In this document: piece by piece, positions 16,030-24,722 of the stretch
Layout: every line of letters starts with the position of its first letter
How positions within the stretch are numbered: position 1 is the stretch's first letter
Notes under the pieces: generated by a model
The model's input: the letters and a program-made list of their open reading frames with translations, nothing else
What the model was told of the DNA's origin: nothing
The model's database searches: none
Assembly (NCBI GenBank): GCA_910584525.1
Contig: CAJUAT010000004.1
Span: 1 to 64,000 of the forward strand
Direction of reading: 5' to 3'
DNA length: 64,000 nucleotides
Origin: an uncultured Muribaculaceae bacterium
Lineage (GTDB): Bacteria; Bacteroidota; Bacteroidia; Bacteroidales; Muribaculaceae
Program-made: the position numbers and the translations under genes

Positions 16030-17531
16030 GGGGCGGCGAGGGCATAACGGTGATAGGCGGAGGCATCGGCGGTCTGTTTGCCGGCGCTTTTCTGGCAGGT
16101 AACGGCAGGAAGGTGACGGTTCTCGAGAAGAACCCTACGGCAGGCGGCGGTTTGCAGTGCTTCTACCGTGACGGCAAGATTTACGAGACGGGCATGCACA
16201 TCATGGGAGGTTTCGGCAGCGAAGGCACTCTCACCAGGATATGCCGCTATCTCGGAATCCTCGACAAGCTCGACATAGAGCACATAAGTCCGGAATGTTG
16301 CGACGAACTGTATTATGCCGTTGACGGCCGGAGCTGGAAGATACCCTCGGGCCGTGAGAGATTCGTAGCGGAGCTGTCGCGTATGTTTCCCGAAGAGGGC
16401 GAGGGAATCAGAAGCTATGTGGATGACATATATGCCATGACGCGTCATTTCGGGCTCTTTTATCTCAAGCCGTCGGAGTTCAACATGCTCACGCTTCCGG
16501 AAGCGCTCAAGGAGCCTGCCGACGAGTTCATAGCGCGCAAAGTGGGGAATCCGGTGCTCCGGGAGCTCCTTGCCTATCTCAGTCCGCTGTATGGAGGTGT
16601 CAGGGGCCACTCGCCGGTATACATTCATGCACTCATCAACGTGCTGTACATCAACGGGGCGAGCCGTTTCCGTGGAGGAAGCCAGCAGCTTGCCGACGCA
16701 CTCGTCGGGGTGATTGTGGAGAATGGCGGCAGAGTGCTATGCGGAAAGGAGGTGGAGAGCCTGGAGATACGCGATAGAAGAGTGACGGCTGTACGCACAT
16801 TCGACGGTGCTCTTTTCGAGCCCGATACCGTGGTATCGGCGATCCATCCCGTGGAACTGCTGCGAATGGTGCCCGACGGCACTTTCCTGAAAGTCTTCAA
16901 GGACCGAGTCAACAGCATAGCGAGCACACATTCGGCATTCTCCCTCTATATAGACCTTGAGGAGGGGGCATTCCCTTACATAGACCATACCTGCTATTAC
17001 AGCGACCGTTACGGCGACATGTGGGAACAGGCCGACGGGGAATGCGAAAGGTGGCCGCGGACGTTCATGTACATGACGCCACCCGACAGAAATCAGGGAC
17101 GCTACGCATCTCGACTGCTCGTGCATTGCCCCATGAGTTTCCGGCATGTGGAGAAATGGGTCGACACAGCCGTGGGCCGACGTGGCGCCGACTATCTCGA
17201 ATGGAAGAGCCGGTGCGCCGAGGAGATTCTGAAGCGTCTTGATGCCCGCTATCCCGGATTCAGGGGTGGCGTCAGAAAGATATATTCATCGTCGCCATTG
17301 ACGATAAGGGATTATTTTGGCACCAAAGAGGGTGCCATATGCGGTTTCTTCAAGGATGCGTCGTCATTGACCGACTCGTATCTGCCGATACAGACGAAGG
17401 TGAGGAACCTCTTTCTTACCGGTCAGAACATCATACTTCACGGAATATGCGGTGTGCCGCTGACCGCGATACATACCGCCGAGGCAATCCTCGGCAAAAA
17501 CGTTATTGTGGATGAGATCAACAGGAATTAG
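16026..17531 (+). CDS. FAD-dependent oxidoreductase, phytoene desaturase/retinol saturase-like
   Basis: 501 aa. The N-terminal dinucleotide motif is VIGGGIGGLFAG (GxGxxG at 11-16), followed by LEKNPTAGGGLQCF and ETGMHIMGG. The C-terminal motif NLFLTGQNIILHGICGVPLTAIHTAEAIL closes the FAD site. The family carries out desaturation, isomerisation or saturation of long conjugated chains. In a polyene operon it may adjust double bonds or oxidise the head or tail. The direction of the reaction cannot be told from sequence. ATGA overlap with the upstream gene. Confidence 0.78.
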   Translation: MRGGEGITVIGGGIGGLFAGAFLAGNGRKVTVLEKNPTAGGGLQCFYRDGKIYETGMHIMGGFGSEGTLTRICRYLGILDKLDIEHISPECCDELYYAVDGRSWKIPSGRERFVAELSRMFPEEGEGIRSYVDDIYAMTRHFGLFYLKPSEFNMLTLPEALKEPADEFIARKVGNPVLRELLAYLSPLYGGVRGHSPVYIHALINVLYINGASRFRGGSQQLADALVGVIVENGGRVLCGKEVESLEIRDRRVTAVRTFDGALFEPDTVVSAIHPVELLRMVPDGTFLKVFKDRVNSIASTHSAFSLYIDLEEGAFPYIDHTCYYSDRYGDMWEQADGECERWPRTFMYMTPPDRNQGRYASRLLVHCPMSFRHVEKWVDTAVGRRGADYLEWKSRCAEEILKRLDARYPGFRGGVRKIYSSSPLTIRDYFGTKEGAICGFFKDASSLTDSYLPIQTKVRNLFLTGQNIILHGICGVPLTAIHTAEAILGKNVIVDEINRN

Positions 17532-18432
17532 GATATTGATTGTTACTGTGCTGCTGCTTGCGGGTGCCGTGGCCCATGGCAGAGGAGGCATGCCGGAAAA
17601 TCTGAACATATGGGAGGGGACCGGCTGCAAGGCAAAGGTTACGCTTACGCCCTATCTGAGCGGCAAGGAGAAGTCGCCGGCGGTCATAGTGTGTCCGGGG
17701 GGAAGTTACTTCTGGCATGATGTCAAGACGGAGGGAGATGGTGTGGCCCGGTGGCTGCAGCAAAACGGCATATCGGCGTTCGTGCTCCGATATCGTGTGG
17801 GTACCGTGAAGGGATTCATCACCCATTACCGTCATCATGCGCGGGGCAACCGTTATCCCGACATGCTCCAGGATGTGCAGCGAAGCATTGAGCTGATACG
17901 CCGCGACAGCACGCGTTACCGCATCAACCCCAATGAGATAGGGGTGATGGGCTTCTCCGCCGGCGGACATCTCTCCCTGATGGCCGGCACTTTCTTCGAC
18001 ACCGATGTGCTGTCGGCAGTGGGCGTAAGGCCGGAGGTGTCGCTGCGTCCCGATTTCATAGCGCCTATATATCCGGTGGTGTCGCTGAGCGATTATTCGG
18101 CGCACGGCAGGTCGCGCAGAGGTATCCTCGGCGAAGGTAAGAAGGCTATCACTCCGTTGATGATGGACTCCCTGTCGATGGAGAAACATGTCCGTGCCGA
18201 CATGCCTCCGGTATTCCTCATGAACTGCGTCGACGACCCCATAGTGAAATACCGCAATTCCGTATTGCTCGATTCGGCGCTTACCGCCAAAGGAGTGAAC
18301 CACGTATATATTCAGTATCAGACAGGCGGCCACGGCTTCGGTGCCGACCCGGCCAAGACGTCAACAGAAGCTATTGGTTGGAAGGAGGAGTTCCTCAACT
18401 GGCTTGGAAATATTTTCAACAAGAAATCATGA
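17512..18432 (+). CDS. Exported alpha/beta-hydrolase (esterase/lipase-like)
   Basis: 306 aa from the ATG at 17512, which overlaps the oxidoreductase gene by 20 bases. A signal peptide covers the first 22 residues. The nucleophile is Ser149 in GFSAGGHLSL, the oxyanion loop is CPGGSYFW, and the acid/base residues are probably in VDDPIV and GGHGFG. The pattern is that of BD-FAE/acetyl-esterase-like hydrolases. Inside the operon it could deacylate or transfer the pigment ester in the periplasm. A carbohydrate esterase role is the alternative. Confidence 0.75.
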   Translation: MRSTGIRILIVTVLLLAGAVAHGRGGMPENLNIWEGTGCKAKVTLTPYLSGKEKSPAVIVCPGGSYFWHDVKTEGDGVARWLQQNGISAFVLRYRVGTVKGFITHYRHHARGNRYPDMLQDVQRSIELIRRDSTRYRINPNEIGVMGFSAGGHLSLMAGTFFDTDVLSAVGVRPEVSLRPDFIAPIYPVVSLSDYSAHGRSRRGILGEGKKAITPLMMDSLSMEKHVRADMPPVFLMNCVDDPIVKYRNSVLLDSALTAKGVNHVYIQYQTGGHGFGADPAKTSTEAIGWKEEFLNWLGNIFNKKS

Positions 18433-19730
18433 CCGACATCAAAGACATAGAGTTTGCCTCCAGGGAGAAAATCAAGGAGTATCAGGACGATTTGCTGCGA
18501 AAGGCTGTAGACTATCTTGCCGTCAACTCGCCGTATTACCGGCGCATGTTCGCGGAGCATGGCATTGACCCTGCCGGCATTCGCTGCATAGAGGATCTGG
18601 AGAAGGTGCCATTCACCGAGAAAAAGGACCTGCAGCTCTATAATGAGGATTTCCTTTGCGTGCCCCGCAACAGGATTGTTGACTTCATCACCACGTCGGG
18701 GACTCTCGGCTCGCCGGTGACTTTCGGCTGTACGGAGAATGACCTGCAGCGGCTGGCCTATAACGAGAAGAAATCCTTCGCGTGTGCCGGACTTGGGCCC
18801 GACAATGTGGTGCAGCTGATGACCACTCTCGACAAGCGTTTCATGGCAGGCCTGGCTTATTTCCTGGGCATTCGCGAACTCGGTGCCGGGGTAATACGCG
18901 TAGGCAACGGTATCCCCGAACTGCAATGGGACACCATCATGAGACTGCGGCCCGACACAATCATGTGCGTTCCCTCGTTCATACTGCGTCTGATAGAATA
19001 TGCCGAAAAAAATGGCATAGATTACAAATCCTCAAGCATCAGAAGAATAATCGGCATAGGCGAAGGGCTGAGGGAGCAGGATTTCTCGCTGAACCTTCTC
19101 GGACGTCGCATCAAGGAGAAATGGGATGTTGACCTGTTTGCCACCTATTCCTCCACGGAGATGGGGGCCACCTTCTCGGAGTGTCCCTACGGGTGCGGCG
19201 GCCATGTGCATCCGGAACTTATAATCGTGGAGATAATCGGCGAGGACGACAGGCCGGTGGCCGACGGCATGATGGGGGAGGTGGTGGTGACCACTCTCGG
19301 CGAGGAAGGAATGCCTCTGTTGCGATTCCGCACGGGCGACATTAGCCGCAAGATTACCGACAAGTGCCGTTGCGGCAGAAACTCTTACCGGCTCACTCCC
19401 ATTATCGGCAGGAAAAACAATATGATAAAGCTGAAGGGAACCACCATATATCCGCCGGCCATCAACGATGTGCTCGACAACACGCCCTATATCGCGAATT
19501 ATGTGGTGGTGGTTCAGGACAGCTATGCCGGCACGGATGAAGTGGTGGTGAAGGCAGGCCTTTCCCGTAATCCGGAATGCGATGTGATAAAGGATCTGAA
19601 GGACCGGTTCCGTTCACGACTCAGGGTGGCGCCGGTGGTGGAGATTCTTGACGCCAAAGATGTCAATGCCATCCTCTATCCGGCAATGTCAAGGAAGCCA
19701 GTGAAATTCATCGACAAGCGCCACAGATGA
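18429..19730 (+). CDS. PaaK-like adenylate-forming ligase (aryl starter activation)
   Basis: 433 aa from the ATG at 18429 (ATGA overlap). Phenylacetate-CoA-ligase-type ANL enzyme: TTSGTLGSPV phosphate loop near residue 90, YSSTEMG near 238, RFRTGDI and the C-terminal hinge. It would activate the cinnamate made by the ammonia-lyase and load it on CoA or directly on ACP, like ApeH in proteobacterial aryl polyene pathways. A Cys-rich CGGHVHPE/CRCGR pattern in the second half is typical of PaaK homologues. Substrate is inferred from context. Confidence 0.82.
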   Translation: MTDIKDIEFASREKIKEYQDDLLRKAVDYLAVNSPYYRRMFAEHGIDPAGIRCIEDLEKVPFTEKKDLQLYNEDFLCVPRNRIVDFITTSGTLGSPVTFGCTENDLQRLAYNEKKSFACAGLGPDNVVQLMTTLDKRFMAGLAYFLGIRELGAGVIRVGNGIPELQWDTIMRLRPDTIMCVPSFILRLIEYAEKNGIDYKSSSIRRIIGIGEGLREQDFSLNLLGRRIKEKWDVDLFATYSSTEMGATFSECPYGCGGHVHPELIIVEIIGEDDRPVADGMMGEVVVTTLGEEGMPLLRFRTGDISRKITDKCRCGRNSYRLTPIIGRKNNMIKLKGTTIYPPAINDVLDNTPYIANYVVVVQDSYAGTDEVVVKAGLSRNPECDVIKDLKDRFRSRLRVAPVVEILDAKDVNAILYPAMSRKPVKFIDKRHR

Positions 19731-22603
19731 ACCGAATAGTCCTCATCATATACGATTGGCTCAGGAAGCATCGTGCGGCGGGATGGACAATCTGCGCCAT
19801 GGTCACCGCTGTGCTTCTGGTTCTCGCATCAACCCTCGACTACAAGGAGGATATCTCCGATTTCCTCCCGCTCGACAAGACCAACCGCGAGGCTCTTGAC
19901 ATATATCAGAAGGTGTCGGGCGCCGACAGGATTTATGCCATAGTTAGTATGCGCGACACCACTATGGATGACCCCGAGCGACTTGTATCGGCCGTCGACA
20001 GCTATAAGGCTGCCATAGATTCGCTCGACACCGACAGTCTGGTCGGCGAGGTCGTCACCAGAATAGACCTGGAGCAGATCATGGATATGTCGGAGAATCT
20101 GTACGGCATGTTGCCCTATTTCCTTACCGACGAGGATTATGCGCGAGCCGACAGCCTGCTGGCGTTGCCCGGCTATGTGGAAGCGAGGATGGAGGCCAAC
20201 AAGGAGTTGCTGCAGTTCCCCACGGGAGGATTCTCCGTTACGGCCATGCAGCACGACCCCCTCGCCCTCTTCGGCAGCGTGACGGAAAAGCTGCAGAACT
20301 CCGGTTCGTCGATGCGTATGGATTCGTACGACGGCTATATCCTTACTCCCGACGGCAAAAGGGCTGTGGCCATCATAGTATCGGGGTTCGGCGCGCGGGA
20401 GTCGGACCGTAACGGAGATCTTGTGAAGCTGCTGGAAAGGGCCGGCACCATGGCCGAGGCTTCGAGTCCAGAAATCGACATAAGCATCGTGGGCGGTCCG
20501 GTGATTGCCGTGGAGAATGCGAGCCGCATCAAGAAGGACAGTATCATAGCCGTGGCTATTGCCGCCCTTCTCATCGTGGCGCTCCTTATTTACGTGTTCC
20601 GAAGCGTGGTCAACATATTGCTGATATTCCTGTCGGTTGGCTGGGGATTCCTTTTCGCCATGGGGTGCATAGCGTTGCATTATGACTCGGTGTCGGTGAT
20701 AGTGCTCGGCATATCGTCGGTGATTTTAGGTATCGCCATCAATTATCCTCTCCATGTCATAGACCATCTTAAGGAACATGGCGACCGTCGGCTGGCCCTA
20801 CGGGAGATAGTATCGCCGCTGGTGGTGGGCAATATCACCACGGTAGGGGCCTTTCTATGTCTTGTGCCGTTGAACGCCACGGCTCTCCATGATCTGGGTC
20901 TCTTCAGTTCGCTTCTGCTGGTGGGTACGATTCTCTTTGTGCTTGTTTTTCTGCCGCAGCTTGTGAAGCGTGTAGGCAAAGAGAAGGGTGGAGCATCCGG
21001 CAAGACATGGTTGTCGCTAATAGCCGATGTACGACCGGAAAAGTCGAGAGTCATGGTATGGGCGGTGGTGCTCCTGACGGCTTTCTTCGCATTCTTCAGC
21101 TTCGACACCGGTTTTGATTCCGACATGCGGAATATCAATTACATGAGCCGGCAGATCCGCGAGGATATGGAGTATTTCCGTACGCTTACAGTCAGCGGCA
21201 AGGACACCGAGGAGTTGTTTGTGGTGTCGCGGGGCACCGATTGGGAAGAAGTACAGCGGGCCAACGACAGCGTGACAAGCCGGCTGGCGGCAATGGAGCG
21301 CGATGGAAGGCTCTTCAGGCGCGGCGACATGGCACGCTTCCTTCCCTCGAAGGCCGAACAGGAACGACGTCTCAAATTATGGGAGGAGTTCGGCAACAGG
21401 CACAGCGACATATTTCGCAATCGTCTGCCGGCGGCGCAGACGCAGGCCGGCTTCAGCAGCGACGCCTTCGCCGGCTTCAGCTCTCTCCTCGACAGCCATT
21501 TCAGTCCTGTGGAGTTCGCGGAGCTCAGGGATATGTTCGGACTCCTTTTTGCCAATTCGGTCATTGAGGAAAGCGACGGCTCCAAGGCTCTTGTGCAGAC
21601 TGTGGATGTGCCGGCGCCCGAGATTGCACAGGTTTCCGGGGATATTAGGAAAAATTTCGGCGGATTATGCTTCGATGTCAGGAGCATGAACGCCTCCATA
21701 GCCGGAACCATATCCGATGATTTCAATTACATATGCATGGCCTGCGGGTTTATAGTGTTTGTATTCCTGTGGCTGTCGCTGGGACGACTGGAGCTGGCGG
21801 TGATATCATTCCTCCCCATGGCGTTGAGCTGGATATGGATATTGGGTATCATGGCATTGGCCGACATTCGCTTCAATATCGTCAATATCATCCTTGCCTC
21901 CTTTATCTTCGGTCAGGGCGACGACTATACGATATTCATAACCGAGGGATTGAGCTATGAGTATGCTTATCGGCGCAAGGTGCTCGCCTCCTACAAGAAC
22001 AGCATCGTTGTGTCGGCGCTGATAATGTTCATAGGCATAGGCACTCTGGTGTTTGCCGAGCATCCGGCCATGAAGTCGCTGGGAGAGATTACCGTGATAG
22101 GCATGACGGCAGTGGTGCTGATGGCTTATCTGATACCGCCGTTGCTTTTCAGGTGGCTCACCCATTCCGGCCGACACCGTCGCGTGATGCCGCTGACGCT
22201 TATGAATGTGTTGCGCAGGAAGCGTTACGTGCCGCTCGCGGAAGTAAAGACTGTGCGGGATGCGCGGCCTTGGGTGATGGGTAGATATATCTACAAGGGC
22301 TTCGATATAGAGATGCGGGCCCGCAGGGCCATGAAGGAGATTGTGGCGAGGTCGGCGGAAATAGAAAGCCTTGGAGAGAATGCCGCCATATGCGTGGATG
22401 CTGTCTCGGGCAATGGCGAGCTGGCTCTCACGATTGCTCTGATTTATCCCCGGACCATGGTTTATGCCCGCTTTGCCTCCGAGGATGCGCGGCTTATATT
22501 CGAGGCCTGTGCCGACGGCTTCGTCAGCAATGTGAAGATTGTCGGCGAAGATGGGCAACTACCGGATTTTAAGGAACGCGCTCTAACCCTAATTACAGCT
22601 TGA
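19727..22603 (+). CDS. MMPL/RND-family exporter with a C-terminal Rossmann-like tail
   Basis: 958-aa inner-membrane transporter. Two repeats of one TM plus periplasmic loop plus five TMs; the conserved GQGDDYTIFITEG is in the second membrane block, and the first block has SSVILGIAINYPLHVIDH. Such MMPL proteins are constant partners of aryl polyene and flexirubin clusters and are thought to move the lipid-linked pigment outward. After the last TM there is an extra domain of about 107 residues (from residue 852) whose GNGELALTIALIYP resembles a methyltransferase motif I but is degenerate. ATGA overlap with the ligase. Confidence 0.83.
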   Translation: MNRIVLIIYDWLRKHRAAGWTICAMVTAVLLVLASTLDYKEDISDFLPLDKTNREALDIYQKVSGADRIYAIVSMRDTTMDDPERLVSAVDSYKAAIDSLDTDSLVGEVVTRIDLEQIMDMSENLYGMLPYFLTDEDYARADSLLALPGYVEARMEANKELLQFPTGGFSVTAMQHDPLALFGSVTEKLQNSGSSMRMDSYDGYILTPDGKRAVAIIVSGFGARESDRNGDLVKLLERAGTMAEASSPEIDISIVGGPVIAVENASRIKKDSIIAVAIAALLIVALLIYVFRSVVNILLIFLSVGWGFLFAMGCIALHYDSVSVIVLGISSVILGIAINYPLHVIDHLKEHGDRRLALREIVSPLVVGNITTVGAFLCLVPLNATALHDLGLFSSLLLVGTILFVLVFLPQLVKRVGKEKGGASGKTWLSLIADVRPEKSRVMVWAVVLLTAFFAFFSFDTGFDSDMRNINYMSRQIREDMEYFRTLTVSGKDTEELFVVSRGTDWEEVQRANDSVTSRLAAMERDGRLFRRGDMARFLPSKAEQERRLKLWEEFGNRHSDIFRNRLPAAQTQAGFSSDAFAGFSSLLDSHFSPVEFAELRDMFGLLFANSVIEESDGSKALVQTVDVPAPEIAQVSGDIRKNFGGLCFDVRSMNASIAGTISDDFNYICMACGFIVFVFLWLSLGRLELAVISFLPMALSWIWILGIMALADIRFNIVNIILASFIFGQGDDYTIFITEGLSYEYAYRRKVLASYKNSIVVSALIMFIGIGTLVFAEHPAMKSLGEITVIGMTAVVLMAYLIPPLLFRWLTHSGRHRRVMPLTLMNVLRRKRYVPLAEVKTVRDARPWVMGRYIYKGFDIEMRARRAMKEIVARSAEIESLGENAAICVDAVSGNGELALTIALIYPRTMVYARFASEDARLIFEACADGFVSNVKIVGEDGQLPDFKERALTLITA
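22566..22586. repeat. 21-bp sequence shared with the end of the GT4 gene
   Basis: The segment beginning ATTTTAAGGAACGC matches 25770-25790 in 20 of 21 positions. Here it encodes part of the exporter tail (DFKERAL). There it spans the stop codon of the glycosyltransferase in another frame. The core CAATTTT(T)AAGGAAC also occurs in the terminal inverted repeat of the element at 36766-37108. Confidence 0.6.
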
Positions 22604-22609
22604 CTTGAT

Positions 22610-23911
22610 ATGAGGACAGGAATCATTATAGCACTGCTGGCTGTCATGACGCCGTTGGCATATGCCTACAGAACACCGCAGGTAGCTCCCGACGGCAGAG
22701 TGACTTTCACGCTGCATCTTGATGACGAAGATATCGACGAGGTGCATGTCATAGGCAGTTTCAACAAGAACAAGAGCCTGTTGGGGAGCGGGCTTTTCAG
22801 CAGGCAGCGTAAGCTGGAAATGGAACGTGTGGGCAAGGAGGAAGAGGGCAACTGGAGGACTGTCACCGAGGCATTGCCGTCGGATTTCTATACCTATTCC
22901 TTCGAGCTTGACGATGACGACGAGAATGTGATCATGGATCCGATGAATCCCGACAAGGTTAGGGATATTGCCGACAGTCTGAGCTGGTTCATAGTTCCGG
23001 GAGGTATGGGCGACAATTTCGCCGACCGTGATGTGCCTCACGGCAAGCTGGAGACCGTATGGTATCCGTCGCAATTACCCGGTATGGAGAAACGCCGGAT
23101 GAAAGTATATCTGCCTCCCGATTACAGCGACAATACTACGCGGCGTTACCCTGTGCTTTATCTTCTGCACGGGTCGGGTGGCGATGAGGATGCATGGTCG
23201 GGATGTGGCCGGGTGGTGCAGATTCTCGACAACATGATATCAGACGGGAGATGTCGGCCCATGGTGGTGGTGATGCCCAACGGGAACGTTGATTTGCGTT
23301 CGGCACCGGGCAGCGACCCCCGTAACCCCGATGTAAAACCTTCCGCAAAGAATCTCAACTCTATGATGGGCGGTTTTGAATCGACATTCTTCCAGGATGT
23401 GGTGAGCTATGTCGAAAGCAGATACCGTGTGAAGACCGACAAGAAGAGCCGCGCCGTGGCCGGGCTGTCGTTGGGCGCGTTGCATTCAATGTTTCTGGCC
23501 ATGAACAATCCCGACGCCTTCGATTATGTAGGGCTCTTCTCGCCGCAGACCGTTAACGGCGTCAATACGAAGCATGGCGGAAAGGTAAAGGGGCTTATTG
23601 AATCGGTCACATCGGTAAAGGATGATTTCAGAGGGCTTTTCGGGAAGTCGACCGGCGGCACTCCCCGGGATTTTACCATCTATGAGAATATGGACAAAAA
23701 ACTTGCCGATGAATTTTCCAATCCACCGGCATTGTATTATATCGCGATAGGGAGCGACGACAGTCTCAAGGGGATGACCGACGAGTATCGCCGGCTTCTC
23801 GACCGTAACGGCTACCGTTATGTCTATAACGAGAGCGAGGGAGACCACACCTGGCAGAACTGGCGGCGCTATCTTGTTGACTTTCTGCCGCGGTTATTCG
23901 TAGCGCATTGA
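22610..23911 (+). CDS. Exported esterase with N-terminal carbohydrate-binding-like (E-set) domain
   Basis: 433 aa with signal peptide (MRTGIIIALLAVMTPLAYA). Residues 28-120 form an isoamylase-N/E-set-like beta domain (VTFTLHLDDEDIDEVHVIGSF). Residues 160-433 are an alpha/beta-hydrolase of the Fes/IroE/feruloyl-esterase (CE1-like) type: nucleophile Ser287 in GLSLGALHS, LLHGSGGDE oxyanion region and a late His in GDHTWQNW. It starts 6 bases after the exporter, so it is probably the last gene of the operon. An enzyme acting on aryl or polyene esters fits, as does polysaccharide deesterification. Its end overlaps the convergent sod gene by 18 bases. Confidence 0.72.
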   Translation: MRTGIIIALLAVMTPLAYAYRTPQVAPDGRVTFTLHLDDEDIDEVHVIGSFNKNKSLLGSGLFSRQRKLEMERVGKEEEGNWRTVTEALPSDFYTYSFELDDDDENVIMDPMNPDKVRDIADSLSWFIVPGGMGDNFADRDVPHGKLETVWYPSQLPGMEKRRMKVYLPPDYSDNTTRRYPVLYLLHGSGGDEDAWSGCGRVVQILDNMISDGRCRPMVVVMPNGNVDLRSAPGSDPRNPDVKPSAKNLNSMMGGFESTFFQDVVSYVESRYRVKTDKKSRAVAGLSLGALHSMFLAMNNPDAFDYVGLFSPQTVNGVNTKHGGKVKGLIESVTSVKDDFRGLFGKSTGGTPRDFTIYENMDKKLADEFSNPPALYYIAIGSDDSLKGMTDEYRRLLDRNGYRYVYNESEGDHTWQNWRRYLVDFLPRLFVAH

Positions 23912-24472
23912 TACGATGTCCCAGTCGACCACCTGCCAGAGGTTGTGCAGGTATTCGGCGCGGCGGTTCTGGTAGTCAAGGTAATAAGCGTGTTCCCATA
24001 CGTCGAAGACGAGGATAGGTCTCAGACCGTCGGTCATGGGGTTTGAGGCGTTGGCACCTTGAGTGATGTGAAGCTCGCCATCCTTGTCGGCCGACAGCCA
24101 TACCCATCCCGAGCCGAAGAGAGTGGCTCCCTTCTCTTCGAAGATTCTCTTGAAGTCGTCGAAGCTGCCGAAGGTGGCGTCGATTTTCTCGGCGAGCTTC
24201 CCGGATGGCGCTTTAAGGCCGTTGGGCGAGAACTGGAAGAAGTAGAAGATATGGTTCCAGGCCTGGGCGGCATTGTTGAAGAGTTTGCCGTCGCTTTTGG
24301 CGATAATCTCTTCGAGCGACATGTCGGCGAAGGGGGTTCCCTCGATCAGCGTGTTGAGTGTATCGATATAAGTCTTCTCATGTTTGCCATAATGGAAGTC
24401 GATGGTCCTGGCCGATATCGCCGGCTGCAGTGCATCTATGGCATAGGGCAATCTTGGTTGTTCAAACTTCAT
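23894..24472 (-). CDS. sodB: Superoxide dismutase, Fe/Mn family
   Basis: 192 aa from the ATG at 24470-24472 (MKFEQPRLPY); the longer in-frame opening adds 20 residues unlike any SOD. It dismutates superoxide in the cytoplasm. Metal ligands are His27 (FHYGKHEKTY), His74 (AWNHIFYFF), Asp157 and His161 (FDVWEHAYYLDY). The Gln70 at NNAAQAWNH is typical of Fe-type enzymes, though Bacteroides-type SODs can be cambialistic. Oxidative-stress genes and antioxidant aryl polyenes as neighbours is suggestive, but the gene is on the other strand. Confidence 0.92.
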   Translation of the reverse strand: MKFEQPRLPYAIDALQPAISARTIDFHYGKHEKTYIDTLNTLIEGTPFADMSLEEIIAKSDGKLFNNAAQAWNHIFYFFQFSPNGLKAPSGKLAEKIDATFGSFDDFKRIFEEKGATLFGSGWVWLSADKDGELHITQGANASNPMTDGLRPILVFDVWEHAYYLDYQNRRAEYLHNLWQVVDWDIVSMRYE

Positions 24473-24652
24473 AGCATCAACTTTTTTATCTAATACATGC
24501 TTGTTTAATTTCGCATATAATAAAATATGCATCTTGCAATGGAAACAATCTATACGCCGGTAAGGTTTAAAGAACGCACTCTGCGGATCCTGTTCTTAGT
24601 CATGCAGGTAATCATAATGAAGATATATTACGCGAGTAAAAGGGTAGAACCT

Positions 24653-24684
24653 TTTGCAGTATCTTGGAAATTCATTAATTTTGC
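24653..24684 (+). promoter_or_regulatory. Bacteroides-type promoter for the GT4 gene
   Basis: TTTG at 24653-24656, 19 bases, then TAATTTTGC at 24676-24684: an exact match to the -33/-7 consensus of the Bacteroides primary sigma factor. The start codon follows 38 bases later. The gap 24473-24722 holds nothing else that I recognise. Confidence 0.8.
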
Positions 24685-24722
24685 AACAATGACCATATTG
24701 TGGACAGAAGGCTGAGGGAATC

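Noticed and set aside
24527..24715. 62-codon + strand open frame before the GT4 gene
   Set aside because: It spans the predicted promoter of the GT4 gene, has no ribosome-binding context and encodes no recognisable protein.
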